A stretch of 29,029 nt of DNA from an uncultured Clostridia bacterium (GTDB lineage: Bacteria; Bacillota; Clostridia; TANB77; CAG-508). Each line of letters begins with the position of its first letter. The stretch's first letter is position 1. The stretch is taken from NCBI GenBank assembly GCA_947629995.1, contig CANRFX010000007.1, forward strand, positions 1-29,029. Reading direction: 5' to 3'. This document shows positions 16,520 to 24,011 of the stretch, one piece after another. The position numbers were made by a program, and so were the translations under genes. A model generated the notes under the pieces. The model was not told the DNA's origin, did not search any database, and saw only the letters and a list, made by a program, of their open reading frames with translations.

Positions 16520-18880
16520 ATGAAAAATTTTAAAGAATGGTGTATAGAAAATGCACAATATACGTTATTACAACTATATGAAAATGCAGAAAATAAACAA
16601 AGCAGTGATGAAATACCTTTTTCATCAGTAAAAAAGGTAAACTGGAAATGTAAAAAATGTGGCATGGAATGGATACAATCTCTTAATAAAATGACTCAAA
16701 AAAACAAAGGAGAAAAAGGATGTCCGTATTGTATGCACAGAAAACCAAGTGCTTATTACAATTTATCGGTAAGTAATCCTATTTTAGCTAAAGAATGGAA
16801 CTATGAAAAAAACTTAAAACCACCAACAGAATATTCACCACATAGCCAACAAAAAGTATGGTGGAAATGTGAGAAAGGACATGAATGGGAGAGCCGTATA
16901 TCAGATAGAGTTCAAAGTGTTAAAAAAAATACAATTAAAAAAAGACCAATTTGTCCATATTGTAATCATGAAAGAGTTTCGCCAGGGTATAATTTAGTAA
17001 CAGAATTTCCTGATATTGCAAAACAATGGAATTACATAAAAAATGGTTCATTAAATCCATTTGAAGTCAGTCCAAAATCTAGAAAAAAAGTATGGTGGAT
17101 ATGTGAATTTGACCCACATCATACTTGGCAAGATAAAATTGGCAATAGAACATGTTTGAATAGAAATTGTCCTATATGTTCTAAAGAAAATAGAAACTCA
17201 TTTCAAGAAAGAGTATTATATTATTATCTAAAGAAAGAATTTTATGATTGTGAAATTGGATATAAATTTTTTAAAAAATATGAAGCAGATATATATATAC
17301 CATCTTATAAAATTGTGATTGAATATGATGGATGGTATAGGCATTCAGATAAAGAGTCAAAGGAAAGAGAAAAAAGAAAAGATGAATTATTATCAAAAAA
17401 TGGATTAGAAGTAATTAGAATAAAAGAAAAAAAGGAAGAAAAAAACAAAAATGATGAAATAATATATGAGAATAATATCATAAGTTATACAGCAAATGAA
17501 AGAAATACCAATCTTGATAACTTAGTCAAAAAAGTATTATCTATCCTAGAAGAAAAAACAAATAGAAAATTGAATAAAGATGTTGATTTTAATAGAGATT
17601 ATGAGAAAATAACAGCATTATACTATCATGTAAAAAAGCAAAATTCTTTAGCTGTAAAAAGGCCAGATCTAGCAAAAGAATGGAGCGATAATAACAAAAT
17701 TTCAGTAGACGCAATTAGTGTTGGTTCGAGTTATAAAGCCAAGTGGATTTGTCAAAAATGTAATAAAGAATTTGAAATGATAGTTGTAAATAGAGTAAAA
17801 CTCAATTCAAAATGTCCATATTGTAGTGGCAGAAAAATAACTGACAATGATTCTTTAGCTAATATATATCCGTCAATAGCTAAAGAATGGAATTATGAAA
17901 AAAATGGAGATTTAACACCAGAAAAAATAACTAAAGGATCACGAAAAGAAGTATGGTGGAAATGCGAAAAGGGACATGAATGGAAAACCAGAGTATGTAC
18001 ACGAACAGGAAAGTCTAAATCTAAGTGTCCATATTGTTATAATAGACATTTAACAAAAGGAAATACATTAGAAGAAAAAAATCCAGAATTATGTATGTAC
18101 TGGAATTATAATAAAAATGGTGAAAAGTCTCCAAAAGATTACTCATATGCATCTAATATTAGAGTATGGTGGAAATGCGAAAAAGGACATGAATGGATTT
18201 CAGATATTAATCATATGATGAGGATAAAATCAAAAGAAAAATGCCCATATTGTAGAAATACAAAATTAAGTAAAGACAACTCTTTATTAGTAGCAAATAA
18301 GAAGTTAAGTGATGAATGGAATTATGAAAAAAACTTAAAAAAACCAACAGACTATTTACCAAATAGCAAACAAAAAGTATGGTGGAAGTGCAAAAAAGGA
18401 CATGAATGGCAAGCACCAATAAACTTAAGAAATCGTGGAACAGGATGCCCATATTGCTGTGGCCAAAAAACATCTATTGAAAATAGTTTATATACAAAAA
18501 GGAAGGATTTATTAAAACAATGGAATTATGAAAAAAATACAAAAATTTCACCCAAAGAAGTTTCTTTAGGTTCAGGTAAAAAAGTATGGTGGAAATGTGA
18601 AAAAGGACATGAGTGGGAGGATACTATTGTACACAGAAACAGTGGTAGAGGATGCCCATACTGTTCTGGTCGTAGAGTAACTATTGAAAATAGTTTATAT
18701 TCAAAAAGAAAAGATTTATTAAAAGAATGGAATTATGAAAAAAATACAAAAATTTCACCTAAAGAAGTTTCTTTAGGTTCAAGTAAAAAAGTATGGTGGA
18801 AATGTGAAAAAGGACATGAATGGCAAGCAACAGTATATGAACGAAATAAAGGTAAAAAATGTCCTATTTGTGGTGAATAG
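16520..18880 (+). CDS. Large multi-zinc-ribbon protein (DUF4379-like) with embedded Vsr/DUF559-like PD-(D/E)XK nuclease domain
   Basis: The 786-residue protein is built from nine repeats of the pattern hxWxCxxxHxW...CPYC, matching the probable zinc-ribbon family (DUF4379). Three repeats precede and six follow a domain at about residues 226-310. That domain reads FQERVLYYYLKKEF...YEADIYIPSYKIVIEYDGWYRH...R...LLSKNGLEVIRIKEK, the pattern of very-short-patch-repair/DUF559 endonucleases with Asp (EAD), Glu and Asp (IEYDG) as likely metal ligands. The modules carry a highly repeated WNYEKN...KVWWKCEKGHEW unit, and the last two are nearly identical in DNA as well, suggesting recent duplication. It is transcribed alone from a strong promoter. 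The function is not established; a nucleic-acid-targeting defence nuclease is an inference. It contains no in-frame CGG. Confidence 0.82.
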   Translation: MKNFKEWCIENAQYTLLQLYENAENKQSSDEIPFSSVKKVNWKCKKCGMEWIQSLNKMTQKNKGEKGCPYCMHRKPSAYYNLSVSNPILAKEWNYEKNLKPPTEYSPHSQQKVWWKCEKGHEWESRISDRVQSVKKNTIKKRPICPYCNHERVSPGYNLVTEFPDIAKQWNYIKNGSLNPFEVSPKSRKKVWWICEFDPHHTWQDKIGNRTCLNRNCPICSKENRNSFQERVLYYYLKKEFYDCEIGYKFFKKYEADIYIPSYKIVIEYDGWYRHSDKESKEREKRKDELLSKNGLEVIRIKEKKEEKNKNDEIIYENNIISYTANERNTNLDNLVKKVLSILEEKTNRKLNKDVDFNRDYEKITALYYHVKKQNSLAVKRPDLAKEWSDNNKISVDAISVGSSYKAKWICQKCNKEFEMIVVNRVKLNSKCPYCSGRKITDNDSLANIYPSIAKEWNYEKNGDLTPEKITKGSRKEVWWKCEKGHEWKTRVCTRTGKSKSKCPYCYNRHLTKGNTLEEKNPELCMYWNYNKNGEKSPKDYSYASNIRVWWKCEKGHEWISDINHMMRIKSKEKCPYCRNTKLSKDNSLLVANKKLSDEWNYEKNLKKPTDYLPNSKQKVWWKCKKGHEWQAPINLRNRGTGCPYCCGQKTSIENSLYTKRKDLLKQWNYEKNTKISPKEVSLGSGKKVWWKCEKGHEWEDTIVHRNSGRGCPYCSGRRVTIENSLYSKRKDLLKEWNYEKNTKISPKEVSLGSSKKVWWKCEKGHEWQATVYERNKGKKCPICGE

Positions 18881-18915
18881 AGATATTTAAAACAAATTAA
18901 AACAACCATAAATTA

Positions 18916-18943
18916 ATGCCTAAATGGAAAACCAATTAGGCAT
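18916..18943. terminator. Bidirectional terminator between the zinc-ribbon gene and the XRE gene
   Basis: ATGCCTAA (18916-18923) and TTAGGCAT (18936-18943) form the stem, extended inside by TGG/CCA, and TCTTTT follows. It overlaps the stop codon of the minus-strand XRE gene. Confidence 0.7.
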
Positions 18944-19313
18944 CTTTTATATTGTGTTTTTTATCTTGAATGTGAATTAATTCATTTGCTAGTACAGATA
19001 TAATTGTTCTGTTGTAATCATCTAGCTTTAAATAATTTTCTAAAAATTTATCATCTGTTATATTATTAAAAGCAGTTTCAGTATCATTAATTAAATCATG
19101 AAATAAAAAGTCAGAATTTATTTGAAGTGACTTACAAATATTGATGATAGTAGTAGCACTTCCAAAAGCAATTCCTCTTTCTAATTGACTAATATATCTA
19201 GGAGATAGCGATAATTTTTCTGCTAATTCTTCTTGTGTATAATTTGCTTTTGCTCTAGCAAGTTTAATTTTCTTACCAATACTTTTCCTTAAAATTCTTT
19301 CTTGTTCTTTCAT
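18936..19313 (-). CDS. XRE-family (Cro/CI-type) transcriptional regulator
   Basis: The 125-residue protein has an HTH_3 domain at residues 12-68 (IGKKIKLARAKANYTQEELAEKLSLSPRYISQLERGIAFGSATTIINICKSLQI). TQEELAEKLSLSPRYISQLERG is the helix-turn-helix core. The C-terminal half is helical with no recognised sensor domain. A strong AAGGAGG lies before the ATG. It is divergent from mraZ across a 274-base AT-rich spacer and convergent with the zinc-ribbon nuclease. It could regulate itself, or could be a lone domesticated regulator; the target is unknown. An upstream TGCTATACT resembles an extended -10. Confidence 0.88.
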   Translation of the reverse strand: MKEQERILRKSIGKKIKLARAKANYTQEELAEKLSLSPRYISQLERGIAFGSATTIINICKSLQINSDFLFHDLINDTETAFNNITDDKFLENYLKLDDYNRTIISVLANELIHIQDKKHNIKDA

Positions 19314-19498
19314 AAAGCTCCCTCCTTATATGATATAAAAAAGTATAGCAATTTGAGATGAAAAAAAGAACGAACTATTAATGAGAAAAAAGAAAACAAA
19401 TAACACAAATAGTTCCATGAAAATAAAAATTTTACTATATTAAATTTAATCTGAACTGTAAAAAATAATAAAAAAATATAAAAATTTTAAAAAAGTAC

Positions 19499-19527
19499 TT
19501 GCAAAATAAAACAACTTGTATTAAAAT
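19499..19527 (+). promoter_or_regulatory. Probable promoter of the mraZ/dcw operon
   Basis: TTGCAA (19499-19504), 17-base spacer, TAAAAT (19522-19527), just upstream of the MraZ boxes. Confidence 0.6.
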
Positions 19528-19534
19528 TTAGTTG

Positions 19535-19574
19535 AAGTGGAGAAAAGTGGTACGAAGTGGTGAAAAGTGAAAAA
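19535..19574 (+). promoter_or_regulatory. MraZ operator: four tandem 10-base boxes
   Basis: AAGTGG occurs at 19535, 19545 and 19555, and AAGTGA at 19565, each followed by four variable bases, giving an exact 10-base period. MraZ is known to bind direct repeats of this type (TGGGN-type in E. coli, AAAGTG-type in Mycoplasma) upstream of its own operon. The position, right after the promoter and before mraZ, fits autoregulation. Confidence 0.88.
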
Positions 19575-19587
19575 GAGGTGAAAGCTA

Positions 19588-20014
19588 TTGCTAATTGGCG
19601 AATATGAGCATTCCATTGATGCAAAAGGCAGATTAATAATGCCTGCAAAATTAAGAATAGACATGGGCGAAAAATTCATTGTAACAAAAGGGTTAGATGG
19701 ATGTTTATTTGCGTTTTCACAAAACGAATGGCTAAATTTCGAAACAAAATTAAAAACACTACCACTTTCTGATAAAAATGCAAGAAACTTTGTAAGATTC
19801 TTTCTTTCAGGTGCTACAGAATGTGAAATAGATAAACAAGGAAGATTTTTATTACCAAATAATTTGAGAACAGCAGCAAACTTAGACAAAGAAGCAGTAA
19901 TAATTCGGAGTAGGAACAAGGTTAGAAATTTGGGATAAACAAACTTGGGAAAAATGTGATGAAAATATTTCAGTAGATGAAATTGCTGAAAATATGACAA
20001 TGTTAGGTATATAA
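19588..20014 (+). CDS. mraZ: MraZ transcriptional regulator, read through one +1 CGGA frameshift
   Basis: MraZ is an AbrB-fold DNA-binding protein that controls the dcw cluster. A TTG start at 19588 follows AGAGGTG. The sequence LIGEYEHSIDAKGRLIMPAKLR contains the first DxKGR motif, and ATECEIDKQGRFLLPNNLR the second. The frame meets CGG at 19906. Skipping the C gives AVII|GVGTRLEIWDKQTWEKCDENIS and runs to TAA 20012-20014. The product is 141 residues, as expected for MraZ (B. subtilis 143). Without the shift the protein ends at 19938 with an unrelated tail, losing the last strand and C-terminal helix. It is the first gene of the dcw cluster. Confidence 0.94.
19906..19909 (+). other. CGGA +1 frameshift site in mraZ
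   Basis: CGG is in frame 106 codons after the TTG, following ATT. Skipping C19906 gives VII|GVGTRLEIW, the conserved end of the second AbrB half. Confidence 0.93.
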
Positions 20015-20035
20015 CTTGCAAAAGTTTATATAAAT

Positions 20036-20250
20036 CAACCAAAGATAAAAATACCAAAGAAAAATTTAAAATTACAAAAGAAAAATTTACAAAAGATTAC
20101 GACTCCAAAATATAAATTCAAAAGACAAAAGTACAAAAGATAAAATATTTATACAAAAGAATTAAAAAACTACATTAGAAAAAGTCGAATAAACAAAAGA
20201 TGGTTTCAACCTAAGATGTTTGAAATACCAAAAGATAAAACAAAGGAAAT
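20036..20250 (+). repeat. Non-coding mraZ-rsmH spacer with scattered ACAAAAGA-type repeats
   Basis: The 303-base gap between mraZ and rsmH has no credible gene. Much of it consists of about nine irregularly spaced copies of (A)CAAAAG(A) or ACCAAAGA, one pair sharing the longer unit CAAAGAAAAATTTA/CAAAAGAAAAATTTA. The strand is strongly A-rich and C-poor. A hairpin closes the region. The role is unknown; it could be an unstructured leader or protein-binding RNA. Confidence 0.5.
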
Positions 20251-20252
20251 TT

Positions 20253-20283
20253 TCAGCTGGTAGTTATATAAATTACCAGCTGA
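20253..20283 (+). terminator. Hairpin upstream of rsmH, possible attenuator
   Basis: TCAGCTGGTA and TACCAGCTGA form a perfect 10-bp stem around an 11-base AT loop, followed by TTTTAAAAT. It lies 35 bases before the rsmH start, inside the operon, so it could partly terminate the mraZ transcript. Confidence 0.6.
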
Positions 20284-20317
20284 TTTTAAAATAATAAAAA
20301 ACAATCGAGGTGCAAAA

Positions 20318-21247
20318 TTGGAATTTAAGCATAAACCAGTCATGTTAAAACAATGCATAGAAGGTTTAAAAATAAAACCAGATGGTATTTATGTAGATGG
20401 AACTTTAGGTGGAGCTGGACATAGCATAGAAATAGCAAAAAGATTATCAAAATCAGGATTATTAATTGGAATTGACAGAGATATAGAAGCAATTGAAGCA
20501 GCAAAAAATAATTTAAAAGAATTTTCCAATGTAAAATATATACATGGAAATCACGATGATATTAAAAACATATTACAAGAATTAAATATTAATACAGTAG
20601 ATGGAATTTTATTAGACTTAGGAGTTTCGTCATATCAATTAGACGAAAAAAATAGAGGTTTTAGTTATTTAGGCGAAAACATTTTGGACATGAGAATGGA
20701 CAAAACCCAAAAATTAACTGCTAAAGATGTAGTAAATAACTATGACGAAAAAACTCTAGCTCAAATTATTTATGAATATGGAGAAGAAAAATTTTCTAGG
20801 CAAATTGCAAAAAATATTTGTTTACAAAGAAAAGATTATCAAATAGAAACAACAAAGCAATTAGTAGATATAATAGAAGAATCTATACCTAAATCTAGGC
20901 AAAATGATGGACATCCTGCAAAAAGAACATTTCAAGCAATTAGAATTGAAGTAAATAATGAAATTAAACCATTATATAATACAATACAAGATTGTATTGA
21001 TGTTTTATCAAATGGTGCTAGACTTTGTGTAATAACTTTTCATTCTTTGGAAGATCGAGCAGTAAAAAATGCTTTTATCGAAGCAAAAGGTAAATGCACA
21101 TGTCCAACAGATTTACCATATTGCGTTTGTGGAGCAAAATCACTTGGAAAAATTATTACAAAAAAACCAATATTAGCAGACGAGAAAGAATTACAAGAAA
21201 ATTCAAGAAGTAAAAGTGCTAAATTGAGAATATTTGAAAAGAGGTGA
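20318..21247 (+). CDS. rsmH: RsmH (MraW), 16S rRNA C1402 N4-methyltransferase
   Basis: The 309-residue SAM-dependent enzyme methylates C1402 of 16S rRNA and normally sits second in the dcw cluster. The TTG start at 20318 follows CGAGGTG. Visible motifs are KPVMLKQCIEGL, YVDGTLGGAGHSIEIAKRL (SAM loop), LIGIDRDIEAI, DGILLDLGVSSYQLDEKNRGFSY, LDMRMD, PAKRTFQAIRIEVNNE, CVITFHSLEDRAVK and the C-terminal RSKSAKLRIFEKR. Length is normal. It ends 10 bases before the ftsL-like gene. There is no in-frame CGG. Confidence 0.97.
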   Translation: MEFKHKPVMLKQCIEGLKIKPDGIYVDGTLGGAGHSIEIAKRLSKSGLLIGIDRDIEAIEAAKNNLKEFSNVKYIHGNHDDIKNILQELNINTVDGILLDLGVSSYQLDEKNRGFSYLGENILDMRMDKTQKLTAKDVVNNYDEKTLAQIIYEYGEEKFSRQIAKNICLQRKDYQIETTKQLVDIIEESIPKSRQNDGHPAKRTFQAIRIEVNNEIKPLYNTIQDCIDVLSNGARLCVITFHSLEDRAVKNAFIEAKGKCTCPTDLPYCVCGAKSLGKIITKKPILADEKELQENSRSKSAKLRIFEKR

Positions 21248-21257
21248 ATAACTTAAA

Positions 21258-21758
21258 ATGGCAAAAAGTAAATATGAATATGGTACAAGTCCAAGAAAAC
21301 TAGAACCTGATGTAAGAAGAAAACAACAAAAAAATAAAAACATAAGAGTAGTTGAGGATTTGCCAAAACAAAAAATAAAAACATCAAAAGAGCAACAAAA
21401 AAGGCAAATAAAATCTATTTTACTTGTATTTGGCATATTTGTATTACTATTGACAATAAGTTATAGAAAATCTCAAATCAATGAAAAGTTTAATCAAGTA
21501 CAAACACTAAAAAAAGAATTATCCTCTATTCAAAAGGAAAATGAACAACTAAAAGTAAATATTGAAAACAATTTAAACTTAAGTGTTATAAAAAAACAAG
21601 CAAAAGAAAAATTAGGTATGCAAGAATTAACAAATAAACAAACTGTATATGTAACTCTACCAAAAAAAGACTATGTTGAATCTGCAACAGAGGAAGTTGT
21701 TGAAAAAGAAGAAAAGAATTGGTTTCAGAAAATAGTAGATCAAATTTTAAAAAAATAA
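21258..21758 (+). CDS. ftsL: FtsL-like septum formation initiator protein
   Basis: The 166-residue bitopic protein has a long basic N-terminal cytosolic part (residues 1-52), one membrane helix (about 53-70, ILLVFGIFVLLLTISY) and an extracytoplasmic coiled coil (QVQTLKKELSSIQKENEQLKVNIENNLNLSVIKKQAKEKLGM). The AKEKLGM and VYVTLPKKD ending is typical of FtsL/DivIC proteins, which help activate FtsW-FtsI at the septum. Its place between rsmH and a PBP supports FtsL rather than DivIC. The cytosolic tail is longer than usual. Confidence 0.85.
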   Translation: MAKSKYEYGTSPRKLEPDVRRKQQKNKNIRVVEDLPKQKIKTSKEQQKRQIKSILLVFGIFVLLLTISYRKSQINEKFNQVQTLKKELSSIQKENEQLKVNIENNLNLSVIKKQAKEKLGMQELTNKQTVYVTLPKKDYVESATEEVVEKEEKNWFQKIVDQILKK

Positions 21759-21779
21759 AAATAAATAGATAGTATTAAA

Positions 21780-21818
21780 AAAAGAACTTTCTAATAAAAT
21801 GGATTAGGAGGTTCTTTT
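21780..21818 (+). promoter_or_regulatory. Hairpin embedding the ribosome binding site of the dcw PBP gene
   Basis: AAAAGAAC (21780-21787) pairs with GTTCTTTT (21811-21818), and TAGGAGG lies at the foot of the right arm, directly before the ATG at 21819. It may limit translation of the PBP or act as a weak terminator. Confidence 0.4.
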
Positions 21819-23827
21819 ATGATGGAAATGAAACTTTCAAGTAAGAAGAAATTAAGAAATATCCTTTTTATATCTTTTGTAATTATTATAGGGCTAATTA
21901 TAAGAATTGGATGTATACAGTTTTTACAAGGAGAAGAACTAGCTAGTATGGCATATCAACAGCAAACTTTAGACAGAAAAATCAATCCAAAAAGAGGAGT
22001 TATCTATGATACAACTGGGAAAAATATATTAGCTGTTAGTAGTACCGTGGAAACTGTAAGCATAAATCCTGGAAATATAGCAAAAGAAGATAAAGAAAAA
22101 GTAGCAAAAGTACTATCTGATATATTTGAACTAGATTATGATAAAACTCTAAAAAAAGTAACAAAAAGAAGTTCTATTGAAACAATTGCAAAAAAAGTAG
22201 ATAAAGAAAAGACAGACAGGCTAAGAGTTTGGATGGAACAAAATAATATTACAACAGGAATCAATATTGATGAAGATACAAAACGATATTATCCATATAG
22301 CACTGTTGCATCTCAAATTATTGGTTTTTGTGGAAGTGATAATCAAGGATTAGATGGGATTGAAGCAAAATATGATGCAGAACTAAAAGGTACACAAGGG
22401 TCAATCAAGCGTCATACAGATGCAAAAGGTGGAGAAATAGGAGACGAAGGTGAAAATTATATATCTGCAATAGATGGTAATGATTTAGTTTTAACAATTG
22501 ATTTGAGTGTACAGTCTATTGTAGAAAAATATTTGCAAGAAGCATGTATTGATAATAAATGCACAGATGGTGGAAATGTAATTGTAATGAATCCACAAAA
22601 CGGAGATATTTTAGCAATGGCAACTTACCCAAGTTATGACTTAAACAATCCATATGAAGCATATACAGAAGAATTAAAAGGAATTTGGGAAACAATGCGG
22701 ACAATCTGACAAAACTAAAAGCCTTCAGTCTGTCTGGAGAAATAAAGCAATTGCAGATACATATGAACCAGGTTCTGTTTTTAAGTTAATAACTACTTCA
22801 GCAGCATTAGAAGAAGGACTTGTTACAGATATTGATAAACAAGGAGAATTTTGCTGTACTGGTTCAATAGAAGTTGCAGGTGTTAGAATTAAGTGTTGGA
22901 GATATTATAGACCTCATGGCCCAGAAAGTTTAAGAATGGCATTAATGAATTCTTGTAATCCAATTTTTATAGGTTTAGGGCAAAAATTAGGAGTAAAAAC
23001 GTATTATTCTTATTTGAATAAATTTAGATTATTAAACAAAACAGGAATTGACCTTCCTGGAGAAGCAAATAGTATTTTCTTAGCAGAAGAAAAAGCAGGA
23101 CCTGTGGAACTTGCTACAATTAGTTTTGGACAGAGGTTTGAGATTACACCAATTCAATTAGTTACAGCAGTGTCAAGTATTGCAAATGGTGGAACAAGTA
23201 TTACACCTAGAATTGTAAAACAAATTATTGATAGCGAAACGAAAGAAATCACAGATGTTCCAATTAAGGAAAATGGTACGGTTATTTCTAAAGAGACATC
23301 AGAAAAGGTACTAAGTATGATGGAAACAGTTGTATCAGAAGGAACTGGAAAAAATGCAAAAGTAGCAGGTTATAGAATTGGCGGAAAAACAGGAACTTCT
23401 GAAGATGGTGTAAATACTAATAAGTATGTTACATCTTTTTGTGGTGTTGCTCCAATTGAAAACCCACAAGTAGTAGTTTTAGTAACTTTATATAATCCAA
23501 CACGGAGAAGGAGGACATCAAGGAGGTGGAGTTGCAGCACCAGTTGGAGGGCAAATATTTAGTGAAATATTACCTTATTTAGAAGTAAGCCAAGGAAATC
23601 AAGAAGAATTAGAAATTGTAGAAGAAGTGAGTGTACCAAATATAATTGGATTATCAATAAAAGAAGCAGAAAAGATATTAAAAGAAATAGGCTTAGAATT
23701 AAGTATTGATGGAATTACAGAAGAAGATGAAGAAACCTTAGACAAAGAAAATACAATAATTAAGGAGCAAATTCCGAATGAAGGAATTAAAATAAATAAA
23801 GGAAATAAGATTTTTGTAAAATATTAA
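21819..23827 (+). CDS. SpoVD/FtsI-type class B penicillin-binding protein, read through two +1 CGGA frameshifts
   Basis: This is the division- or sporulation-type transpeptidase of the dcw cluster. It has a cytosolic basic start, one membrane helix (about residues 14-32) and a dimerisation domain (DRKINPKRGVIYDTTGK, NIDEDTKRYYPYSTVASQIIGFCG). The first shift at 22698 joins WETM|GQSDKTKSLQSVWRNKAIADTYEPGSVFK, which carries the SxxK motif. Then come SxN (MNSCNPIF), IGGKTGTSED (KTG) and the second shift at 23503, joining LYNPT|GEGGHQGGGVAAP. One PASTA-like domain (VPNIIGLSIKEAEKILKEIGLEL) ends the protein. The product is 668 residues. Start 21819 has TAGGAGG 6-7 bases upstream. Without recoding neither half would be functional. 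The usual next dcw genes (mraY, murD and others) do not follow. Confidence 0.94.
22698..22701 (+). other. CGGA +1 frameshift site 1 in the dcw PBP
   Basis: CGG is in frame 293 codons after the ATG, following ATG. The zero frame stops at TGA 22707-22709. Skipping the C leads to the SxxK segment. Confidence 0.92.
23503..23506 (+). other. CGGA +1 frameshift site 2 in the dcw PBP
   Basis: In the phase entered at 22699, CGG is in frame after ACA. Skipping C23503 gives NPT|GEGGHQGGGVAAPV; the zero frame ends at TAG 23560-23562. Confidence 0.92.
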
Positions 23828-23913
23828 AAATAGGGACTGATAAACCATTTAAATATGAACATATAGAAAACAATCAAAAAAATGTAAAAAAGCGTAAAAA
23901 ACAACAAAATATA

Positions 23914-23942
23914 TTTACGAAATTGAAAATTTATGCTATAAT
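23914..23942 (+). promoter_or_regulatory. Extended -10 promoter of the surface protein gene
   Basis: TTTACG (23914-23919), 17-base spacer, TATAAT (23937-23942), with TGC before the -10. It lies about 70 bases upstream of the start codon, so the leader is moderately long. Confidence 0.6.
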
Positions 23943-24011
23943 TGGTATGATATGTAATAAAATTAAATATTTGTAACAAGAGATGTAAAATATAGTAATG
24001 GAGGAATGTTT

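Noticed and set aside
20036..20250. CRISPR-like array between mraZ and rsmH
   Set aside because: Repeats are 6-15 bases, irregularly spaced and diverged, with no spacers of constant length and no cas genes.
2101..23506. Ordinary random sequencing indels
   Set aside because: Indel errors in AT-rich DNA would fall in A/T homopolymers, in all phases and in all genes. Here ten of ten are a single C before an in-frame GGA. A motif-specific basecalling artefact cannot be fully excluded without reads and is kept as the main alternative.
2101..23506. prfB-type or dnaX-type programmed frameshifting
   Set aside because: There is no slippery heptamer, no stop codon in the A-site, no upstream Shine-Dalgarno-like stimulator and no common downstream structure; P-site codons vary.
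1393..23827. Treating the six interrupted genes as pseudogenes
   Set aside because: All six keep full domain architecture, intact catalytic motifs and correct stops after the break; aspS, rodA and PBPs are normally essential; no nonsense mutation or other frameshift is present; and every break is the same CGGA.
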